From NCBI RefSeq assembly GCF_000003605.2, contig NW_003135335.1, positions 76,007-140,006 on the forward strand: a stretch of DNA of 64,000 nucleotides, given 5' to 3'. Position 1 is the first letter of the stretch. Each line of letters starts with the position of its first letter. A model generated the notes under the pieces. The model was given only the letters and a program-made list of their open reading frames with translations. It ran no database searches and was not told where the DNA came from. The position numbers and the translations under genes are program-made. Shown here piece by piece: positions 25,121 to 37,100 of the stretch. This stretch comes from Saccoglossus kowalevskii. Taxonomy: Eukaryota; Hemichordata; Enteropneusta; Harrimaniidae.

Positions 25121-28100
25121 AGCAAAAAATAAAGACAAACTTTGTACATAAGAAAATAAAATCCAATATATGTATTATTTTGTGACCTGACCAGTCACAT
25201 TTGTCAAAGACAGCAAAACTGACCTTTAAAATACGCAATTAACAAGGATATTAAATGAACTATTAAATGAACCGGATATTTGTTCAATTCATCCACTCAT
25301 CTAACTAGATTAAGAGAGGCTTGTTTCAATGATAAAACTGAACTCAAACACTTAAACATTACAATTTGTAAAGCAGACTTTGCATTACGGTAATATATGT
25401 AAAGATACAGTGTACAGGGGAGAGCTGTACGTATAAAGTCTGTATGCTCCGTACAGAGTAGGTTTTATTATAGTCATCCAGATGCTAGTCTTTGAATAAC
25501 AATATTACTAATAGGAAGATTATGAAATGTTCGTATAATATGAAAAAAGTCTATTTAATAATCATTAAATCACAGAATTGATGAATTTTTATTATCGGTA
25601 TCCATACATACATACATTCCTGGGATGTGGAGGGGAAACGCCGTGGAGCTTTATAACCGGAAAGATTGCAGAAACAGCAGCAATCAGTTTTATGGGGAAC
25701 TGATCATAAAATCACCCCCCTTTTTATCATGAAATCGCATAGCAACGAGAGAACTCTAAAATTAGTCTATTAAAATGCCATAAAATACAACTACATCAAA
25801 AAATAAGGTAAAAAATAGGAACTCTGCATAAATCTTGAAAATGGTACACTAAAATGCTCAAGTAAAACAGAAATCATAATTTCAGTATAAATATATTAGT
25901 AGCTGAAGTATCTGATGGCTGAAAATCCATAATCTATGGAGGCGATGAATATAGAAGGTAACTGTAATGGGGTGCGTGATGTAAATTATACAATTATAGC
26001 ATCAAACACAGAACAGGTTTACTTATGATTTACTACAGGAAGTAGCAATGTACAAACTTCAATATTACATCAAACGAGAAATAATAGGGTTGAAGGTCGA
26101 CACTTGAGTGACTACATGGATTTTTTTTTTAAAATGTAAATGGATGCTCATGAGTAGGTGGTGCATAGGGTGGTTGGTATTTTATAAATAAAGAAAATGA
26201 GAGATTAAATTAGTTATTACAAAACAATAATCCCTCTCCTGTCGATTCAGCAGAACCACTGCTTATAATAATCATACGATGAATATTTAAAAACATTTTA
26301 AATGTCAAAATGCCGTGTTGTTTGAATGGTGTTTATTCATTCCTTTTGTGCAGGAATAAACCTTCTACTTTAAGTGTTTTTTTTGTTTTCACATTTAGTT
26401 GATTGTAGTAATGCTTCCCTCTGAATTTTGACGGACCTGGGTTGGGGAGAGTAAACTACATTTGTATTGTGTAATTTAGCTTGCAAGAGCGCAGTCATGT
26501 GACTCATTTATGTATTTAAACGTTGAAATATTATGTTGCATTGAGTGAACAAACATCAGATTAAATTAACCCATTTGTGTGGTTATTTGCTTTATTAGCA
26601 GTGTATGCGCGGACATAGAAATGACAGAGGTGTGTCTATGGTTAAAATTTACTGATTTAGTATTACATGTACCAGACAATACATGTAGTTCCACTTTCAA
26701 CACTATCGCTTCACTTTTTATGACGTAAAAATGTAATAAATAAATAAACAAGCAGCCTATCGGCTGAGATAGCTCCGCTGTTAGCAATGCACATTTCAAT
26801 TAAAGAACTGAAGACATCATTAGAAAATGAACAATATGTATAGTATCAAAGCAATCGGACTTACAGTTTTTAACAAGAAGTCGAAAATATCACTTTTTAC
26901 CAAAAATGACAAAAATATTCACCAAAATTAGAGAATTAAAGATATCATCACAAAATGAACAAACCTAAGAGAGGTCCACATGTAGTACCAATATATATAA
27001 TATCAAAGCAATTGGACTTGCGGTTTTTAACAAGAAGTTGAAAATATCACTTTTTACCAAAAATGACAAAAATATTCACCAAAATTAGAGAATTAAAGAT
27101 ATCATCACAAAATGAACAAACCTAAGAGAGGTCCACATGTAGTACCAATATATATAATATCAAAGCAATTGGACTTGCGGTTTTTAACAAGAAGTCAAAA
27201 ATATCACTTTTTACCAAAAATGACAAAAATATTCACCAAAATTAGAGAATTAAAGATATCATCACGAAATGAACAAACCTGAGAGAGGTCTACCCAAGGT
27301 ACATATACACGAAGTATCCAAGCATTCAGGCTTGTAGTTTTCAAGAAGAAGTCAAGAAAGTAAAACATTGACACGGACGACGACGGACAATCACTCATAT
27401 GATAAGCTCCGCTCGACAAAGTCGACAGCGGAGCTAATAATTAAATAGATAAATAACCTCATGATATTTTCAATGGCTCAGATTGAAACAACACTCTGGC
27501 AGTAATCACTTGTGTTTGCTACATCAACATGAAAATATCAAGGAACTATATATAATTATTATGCTGTGAGGTGATAAGATTATTATATTTTTATTGTCAG
27601 TATTCTTTTCAAGATATATTCTGAAAATTGGTAATTGTTGTATTACAATATACTGTAAATGCATTATTTACTGAGTTTTGATTTCCCTATTTTGGCAGAT
27701 GAGTATAATCCGCTTAAACATGAAAAAAACAAACAGAACTCAATGTTTCACTGGTTCAAATACTGTAAAATACTGTAAAACATGTCTTTTTCGCGAATGT
27801 AGTAAGAGAACTGATTCGCTAATTCAAGACGTCACTAATGACTTTATTATCAATTCAAAATGGCCGCCAAACAAAGAAATCAACAATGACAAGAGAGATT
27901 TGCTAAATCAACATTTTGCTATTACGTTATTTTACCACAATTTGCTAAAATTGCATGCCGCTTTTTCAACATGTTTCACAGTACTTTATTTTAGCTGGAA
28001 TTAATTTTCGCTGAAATTATCTTTTGGCTGATTTGCATGGAGTTTATTTTCACTGATTTTTAATGAATTGTATCCAAAATATAGGAACAACGATATATTC

Positions 28101-31100
28101 ACTGGATTTTATTTTCACTGAATCATCCCTTCACCGAAAACAAAGTATTTTACAGTATGCTCAAAACATCAAAATAGAGAAATTAAATGTTTGTGAAAAT
28201 AAATCATGATTTTACAGTGATCAGACATTTTGGACAGTGGTTCGATTGATAAAGAACCATTACCATAATTTAAGATTATAATAACTATTCACCAATTTTA
28301 TTTGTATTATATTTATTGATCCTATCCTATCCTAGCTTTCTGTTATTTTCAATCTATATGTACATTGTAATGTCATGATTCATTATACTTATGAATACGA
28401 ATTTGTACTTCTTGATCTTTGGTGACCCCTTGTGACCCAACACATGTAAGTATTCAAAAATTTACCTTGAAAACTATCAGGATCATGATTTGCATGGAAG
28501 TCACTTTAAACTCTCTGGGGGCTGGAACAAAACTTTCATTTTTAAGTGACCTTCTGAGTTCTGGGTACATGTTTTTAACCTTTTAATATCAGATCTAGTT
28601 TATATGGATTTACGTTGTATGAAAACAGGTTTATGGTAAGTTGGAAAATCTGACACAAAAGGATCAGGTGTTTGTCGTAACACTTGCTTCCAAGTGAATG
28701 ATGCTTCGATGTTGAATTCATCCATCCTGTATGCTTTTTAAAGAAAGAATGGAAATCTGCTGTGACTGTGATACAATTAATAATGTACCAAACAGGCGTG
28801 TATGCAATTGCTAAATTGATTTCATTTTAAAGATTTTATAATTTATTAAAATCTATGTTTTTCTTCAGCACAAATTTCGACAAGTCAGATCTCAACTTTA
28901 ACATTAAAAAAGATTTAGACTGCTATTGCTTTAGTATTTGAGAATTTTTCTACTAACTACTGGTAGACATAACTATCAACTACCTCAACCTCACAGTTAA
29001 ATAAGCAATATTCAATTTTATTTTTACAAAATCTAAATTATTCTCGAGGCGATTTTTCAAAACTGTCAATTATATTAGAGAAAAAAGTAGGATTCCAATA
29101 AAATTATGTGAATGTTTAACCTAAAGTGAATTTAATTCAATAATTGAAAAAGCTATTAATTATGTAACACTAGAATATTGTGACAGTTCCTGAAATGCGC
29201 ATGATAAAAAACTATGACAGCTTTGTGAATATTTTAGCGAGATAATAGCAGTCACGTTTCACTGTAACATCATGGGATGAAAAAGAGCCATTGTTGTAAT
29301 AAATACGTCACATCTCAAAATTTTAAATGTCAGTTCTTTGACTGGATCTATAAATTACGTAACATCTCAAGGACACGCGTAGTATTGATGTAGTTACAAT
29401 TTTCCCAAAAGAAATCATTGACTACTTGAAAGCTGTCTTCAAGCATGACATATCGGCAATTTGTTTCACACCTCTCCACAATTGCATTCATCATCACTGA
29501 ATGGAGGGATTCAAATCCACACGCTAGGAGTCGTAATTGCAACCACAGTTCACTATAGAACTGGCCAAAATGAGAAAATCAAACAATACGACGCTGCGTC
29601 AACAAAATAAAACGCATAGAAATTATACACGAGAAGCTGATATCCTTCATTTATATGACAAATGATCGTCAGCTCTTGTCAGAATACAGCGAGAAAAAAA
29701 AAATCAGGCCAGTATATACTCAGTTGAGAACACCAGAATAATGCGAACAATTTACAAAAATACTTTATATAATTTTAGAAATGCAACTCAGCTGATTAAA
29801 TTTAATATCAATAATGAAGCAGTGTGCACATGACCTTGACCACATGCAAGCTTTGATGCACATACATATATCTGCCTCTTGACAGCATATTTTTATTCGG
29901 AAGGTGATCATTCATAAACAATCAATAATTAAATCATCCAATAATTAATATTGTAATCTACTAGTATTTGCAAAGCGAGTAGATGCAGGAAGGATCTACA
30001 CATCTTGAAAAATTAAACATGAGAAAATATGAACTCATGGGCAGAGAAGACAATGTAGACATTTGACACAACTGAGCACACAGACAAGTCAAACACTGCA
30101 GTATGTATTGTGTTGGGGAAAACACAATGCAAATACGTAGACGTGCTTAGAAATATGATTTCCTTATAAGTACACGTATATGAAAATTAGGGTATAGTAA
30201 GAAAAAATATAATCTGTAATTCGAATTTGTAATGTCGGACTGAAAGTTGGTTAATGCTAATTTAGCAAAATGGAAGGAAAAAAAAAAGCAATAATACATT
30301 GTAATCGACTTTTATTTGGGGAGAAGGAATCCCAGGCGATATGGAACACAAGAACTGAAGTACAGTACATAGGAAAATGAATATAAAAAGGCTTTTTCAT
30401 ACTCACTTTGTTGATTGCCTGCTCTAAGTTCTATTTCTTTAAGTGCTAAGTAGTGTGGTATGGTAAGCCTGGCGTGGCTGGGTATAACTTTATCTTTTAC
30501 ACGAATCAGTGGACCATGTGTGGTACATTCTCCTGGGTGGCATTTTGCACAGTCCTCACACCCTGCAAGAAAAATAAATAAATAAATATAATTAAAAGTT
30601 CACATATAATATCTTGAATAATTTACGGGTATCTACGAAATGCCAGGGCTTTTCTTAAATAAATGATTTTTCCATTACTGACATTTGCATGTACTGGTAT
30701 AATATATTGTTGACCATAGCTGCTTTATTATAAGCGCATCTCTAATAAAGTGCACATAAACCACAACCCATAAATTTTACCTGTCATTTACCTATAGGGC
30801 ATGTGTTACAAATAAAACAAATACAGCTTGGGTAAATGACAGGTGTTTCTATGGTTAAATTAAATCAAGCATATATAATAAATCCAATTTTCAGTTTATA
30901 TATGCTTCTATTAGGAATGTGCTTTAAATAGAGCATATACGATAATAATTTATTTAAACAAAATTTCGGTTAAATTGTGCTAGTATTTACTTTGAATACT
31001 GTAGTTTTAAATAAGACAAAATAAAATAGATATTTTTTCCACTTCACATTTTAAACAGGAACATTTTATTTGACAGGCTAAATTTCTACAAACCTGTCCA

Positions 31101-34100
31101 GTTTTGAGAGAATACTTTCTGTAATTTACAAAATAATCAAAAAAAAAATATACCAATACAGTCTGTTGATACTGACTAGCAACTTCTATCTTTCACAGTA
31201 TTATAGTTTTAGACATACACATTTCATTTTCTGACTAGAACCCTGGCAGGATGCTGTGGGGCATGTCTGGTCCATACTGTTATACAGGAGCATTCAGCAA
31301 ATAACATTTTCATATTACATGATGATCTACGTGTATTAGCTGACATTTTTAAGTGAATACTTTGTGAGGAAGTAAGAAGCTTCCAAATCCAATGGTCATT
31401 TTCAAATTTGCCCCCCAAAACAATCTAGGGTAGGATTACTAAACACACATACATATGTATCTTATTTTTATTTGGCCTAAAAATTATTTCTGCTGCGATT
31501 GGCAATATGTAAAATAAACTATTTTAACCGGTGAGAAGAACTCCTATGAATCTTGGGGAAATATAGAAGCAATGAGCATTTTCCGAAGTCAGGGAGTCAT
31601 CATGAACATGTACACTTAAGGTAGAATGCTACTCACATGGTGAGACAATATTTGCATCAATATTTTTCTACAATTAATACATTTTAGTATCAGGTAACAG
31701 GATGTATCAGTAATTTTGTTTCCTCATTTTCAATCTGTTTTTCAATTATCATACTTGCTAGGTGTTTGTTTCTGAGCACTAAATGAGTTCAGACACATGA
31801 ATGTTCGTCTGCATCAAGTGGCTTTTAGCACATGCTGAGATTTAAATTCATCTCAATTCGGATCATGTTCACGGTTTTTGTTCACCAGTGAGTTTTATGA
31901 ATTATTTGAAAGAAGCAAACTGAATATGAAAGACATTAATGCAATTTGACCACATATCTACTACATGTGTATTCAAACACTGTTTGACAGGAAACACATT
32001 GCAAGCTACATCCACAGCCAGCCGACCTATGACCCCAGAACAGTCAGTGATCTCAAACTTACCAGTACTATCAATCAGTGTTGTTCAAATGGGTTTCTAG
32101 TGTGGATTTAGTTCTATGAACAGATTAAACTGTTAATCCAGAGTTGGGCATGAATGGCAGTTAGATTAAACTTGTGTATAAACACATGTATAAATCACCA
32201 TCATGGATATCAATGACCTATCAGCACAAGCAATTTTCTACTGTTGATAGAAAACAGTGCATTTTTCAATCACCCCTATGACCTTTAATGTTTATTTTAG
32301 GCTAAATAAGCACTTATAAATACCAGTTTTGCTTCTAAAATAGACACCATAAATGCTTACACATGATTGTTTCAATAAAAGAAAAATTAAAAGCAGATTT
32401 CTTTTTGTAGACAGGGACAATTCAAACTGAATATGACCTTACATGAACAATAAATACATTTTTCTCATCTCTCATATGTCAAAAAATGTTAGCCATGCTG
32501 ACCTCAATTGACCTTTACACAAAGTAGACTGTCAATTGAATGATAATTTCAAGCAAGGTCAATGTGATTTGAGCAATTTCAAAAGACCAGATTTTTAGAT
32601 GATACAAGGTTATTGACAAGCAAGCAGTCAAGCACAATCCTTCCAGATGTACACATTTTTAAACTACACTCAGATCTCTAAAAGATGGAAAGAAAACACA
32701 GGCAAACAACAACAAAAAATAAAAATAGATTTTTGCTGTACCATCTTGCCATGTAATCCGTGTACTTTATAACTGGATTACTGGTAACTGAGGTTAAACA
32801 AAAACACAATGTGCAGTGAAACAGAGATTGTAACAACAAAATCTGTTAGTCCCAATTTTGATATAGATTGAAAAAACAAGTAATGTAATATTACATCAAA
32901 GAAAATGCATGTTTCTTATCCCTCTTCTAGAATAATATTTACTAAATATTTTATACTTTACAATCTGAAAACTTTTCATCATCCAAACCATGCTTTTAAC
33001 ATTTTTTAAGATTATTATAACTAATTCTAAGCTCTTTATTGCTATTTGATTTTTATTAAGGAGCATTTTATTGTATAAATATGAGCAAATTTTTAATATG
33101 TACCAAAATTGCTCTATTACAGTAAAATAGTGCGTTTTTACATAGAAGAAGTGGTCACTCAAAATATATCATAATTCAGCGCATGCACAATCCATGCAAT
33201 ATTGGATTCATGCAAGCATCCATTAGAAAAATGCGACTAATAGAGAGAATACAGTACACCAGTCACCAAAATTTGATTCTCAACAATGTGTCAGAATATG
33301 GATGATTAAATTTGCCTATTTAAGCTGTTTGAAACTTCTTTGTAAAAGGTTTATTGATTATAGCAGCAGTTCATGACAATAACAGCAGCCCCTGTTTTAC
33401 ATGTACAGTCTTACTACATGGCTGATTACTTTTGAACATTATGATTGTACATAGATTCATTTGGTTTACAAATTCCTGCTGTCCAGAATATTAAGGTCAA
33501 GGTATATAATTATATGTCAAATCACACAAGAAACAATAGCATTCAATTTCCAATGCTATCATTAAATACTTTAAAATCTAAAAACGAATTTTAACAAAAT
33601 TCACAAGCTCTGGAAAGTCACAAAAATTCACTTTTATATGCAGATCTCACCAAAGAAACCAGAGAACACAACTCAATAATACAAACAACAGATGTACATT
33701 TGATTTTATGGCCTTTGGTGGCATATCTAGAGAGTAAATAAAGAGCTTTGTTATTGCCAAAACAGCAGGACAGCTCATAATACATAGCACTAATCACTGA
33801 CACACACAACACAGATTTATAGGGTAGTATGTACATGATATTGACACAAAAGCAGATATTAGAATTGGAGTGAAAAAGTAAACATTCCTAATGTTGCATA
33901 TTTTGGTGGAAGATGAGTGGAAATGTTGATATATTACCCGTAATAATGTACATCACTAACCTTCCCTGGTTTCATATTCCCAAATAAATATTATTCCTAT
34001 TCCTGGTTCACACAAAAAGTCAGTGAATGTATACGTGACTAATATGAGTGTAGTGTATTATTACAGTTTGAAAATAGCAGTAGCAAGACACACACTCTAC

Positions 34101-37100
34101 CAATTCTTGTCCTAGGGTGACCATTTTACAAATGCAGCAGCTCAAATGGAGTATTAGAGATTTACAAAATAATTACATGTACACTTTGTTTTTACATTAA
34201 CCGGTATGTTTTTAAAGTCATGGGTATCCCACACAAACTAAGCAATGTGATACAGTGTTCTCCCCAAAGCGTTTTAGCGTAGCGGGGCCGCTACTCTATT
34301 ATTTATGCCGCTACTCTGAGAGATTGCCCGCTACTCTGAGAGATTGCCCGCTACTCTGTGGCATTTCCTGTTACTCTTTGTTTTAGCTTGTACATACACG
34401 TGCGAATCTGTGAGTCAGCGTCATCAGCGTCCGGTACTGTGAGCCAAATCAGGTGTGAATGGAAACATGTCAGTAATTACGCAAAGACAATGGACATCCG
34501 ACTAATACAGCTTCGTACTTCGACAATAAACACTTTCGCCCTATTTAATTGAGGTAATAGCGAGTATTTTCTCAGTAGCATATTCGGTTGGAAGAAGCAA
34601 CGATGTCAAACAGCAGAAATATTACGTCGTGGTTCCGCGTAGAACGCCCTGCTGGGCCCCTGGTTGCGAGCGATAAACCCACCAGCAACGCGGTCACCGG
34701 TACCCCTGTCGGCAGTGGTACAAGATGATGTTACAACGAAAGGTGCAAAAAAATAAACTCTGGATTTGATGCACAATGGACAACAAAATATACGTGGCTG
34801 AGAGAAACATCCGATGGCAAAGGTAAAAAAAGTATTTATTTGTAGTGTTTTACTTGGAAGCGTATTTTGACCTAGTTTAGTAAACTTTTGTATGGCTTCA
34901 TTTTTTGCCGATCGTCGAAACATTTTTTTGGAAACGACTTTCTTTCTGGAAGTTCAAAAATTGTTGGCTACGATTTATCAAATAACTACCGGTAATACCG
35001 GTACTAGTATTGTGTTTTGAAATAGTTAGGGTAAATTTTATCGTGGCAATTTTTTTAGTTTGGCGACTTTTCAAAATGGCGGCAATTTGTTTATTTTCGT
35101 GTTGATCGTGACAATGTTTTTTAAATACAAGTATTGATTCGCTCCTATTTCTTATCTTTTAGGATTGCTGTGTCACATATGTGGAAAATTCAACTTAAAA
35201 ACATCCAGAAATAGTTCTTTGGTATGGAATTGTATGCCATGTATAAATATTACGAAATATGCTATAGATAAACACGCACACTCGGAGATGCACAAGAAGG
35301 CCATGTCATTAGAAGTGGGAAGCAAAGAAAATCACGGCGTTCTCAAAAGCTGCAGACCACTGGGCTTCCATGAAAGTCCGAAGAATCAACATTACATAGA
35401 AATCACACAGCAGCAGATTCATTTAATCTTCTACATAATTTTGTTAAAAAATAAAGACACAATTTCATCCATGCAAGCCTTCATTATTGTTTTCTTTATC
35501 TCCAGACATATGCTAATGGTATGTAAATTATATGCAAATTAGCCGCCACTCTGATACATTTTTCTGGGGAGAACACTGTGATATCTATTTTATTTGTGTT
35601 TTTTTGCAAGACTTTTAGCTTCTACTAATCTGATGCAGTACCCACCATGAAACTACAGACTTTTTAAAATTTATAGACCACAATACTTTCAAGAAGTTTA
35701 AGTTTATTTTGAGCCCTGGTGATTCATGATGATGTACATCAATACCATCCTAAGAAGAAATAAATGTAATGTGAAAACAGAATTATTCACTTGGTTCAAT
35801 ATTAGCAGATTTACTATGCTGGTTTGTGAAGGGTAGTCATATTCACTGGGATTTAATTTGGAACATTCAACCAAAGACAATAGAGAATCTCATTCCATTG
35901 TCTTCAACAATCAGCAATTATCAGTAGGTGACAATAAAACCTAACTAATAATTGTACGTTTTGTATTACTATTAGGTTAAGTGGAATGAGTAAGATTTGA
36001 TCAACGATTTAAAAAAAAAAAGACTATTTCACAATAAATTTACTTAAGAAGAATTGAAAATATAATCTTCTTTATGTTTTCATCATCCTGGGTTGATGCT
36101 ATCAGGATACCGAAAATGGAAAAAAAAATATTTAAATTTATTGTTTTCAACTCTTATGAGACAAATGGCAATTTATAAATGAATGAAAATTCAACAAAAC
36201 AAATTTATATTAAATATTTGACACTAAATTATTTTATAACAGGCATTTCATGAACATGCATTTAAAGACACTATCTCCATTATAAAGGGAACAAAACAGT
36301 TCCTATCTTAAGTTCCACATGAATGGGTACATTATGTAATCGTCTCATACAATGTACTTTCGAAACTGACCCACATATTTGTTCTCTAGTAAGAGCACTG
36401 CTTATAATATTACAGTCAGAAACTATACAGCAAATGATATCCCACAATGCAATCTCAGGAATTGATTTCTAGTTCTACAAAATAAAATTGTTGTCCCTAG
36501 TAATCATAGTTACTATGGTAGTACATATTCCGGCCTTGGGGTACAGACACAAATAAAAACTAGGGCTTCAATCTACTGATAACAAATTTACAAAATAAAT
36601 ATTCAGGATAAAACGAATTACTGAGTATCAACAAAAGCCATTTCATACTGCCATTATTAGACATTCACAACTTGCACATTAATATATTATTTCCAAGGAC
36701 GAAGCACAGAAGGTAGATAATGTAGTAAGACCGGTTTAGATTAATGTAATGTTTATCTCAAAGGGAACATGCTATATTACTTTGTACTTGTACAAATCAT
36801 TAAAGTCATGTGTCTGTAATGTTTAGAAAGCTGTTTCAACTTTTAAATTTGTGATATTTGAGGTAAAGTCTGTTTTTTCACACTAATAGATTATTTTCCG
36901 TTCTGCAAGACCGCGTTATGCTCGATAATGATTGTAAAAAAAGGACAAACAAAGGTCATAGCGTTGTAGTGGCATCTAGCATCGCATGGGATTTGACAAA
37001 CGCATAGGTATTTTGGTGGATACATTGTATTTTCATGCTTAATAATGTACTGTACACATTTGATGATGGTCAATTTCGATGAAGTAAGGATATTTAAACG

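Larger units (their letters stand above)
21831..30406 (-). other. Intron of PR-PLAG gene between exons 2 and 3
   Basis: 8.6 kb without recognisable exons on either strand. It holds two TAGCTCCGC elements, one TACTGTAAAATACT MITE, a CA microsatellite and otherwise AT-rich sequence in which I see nothing. Confidence 0.7.
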
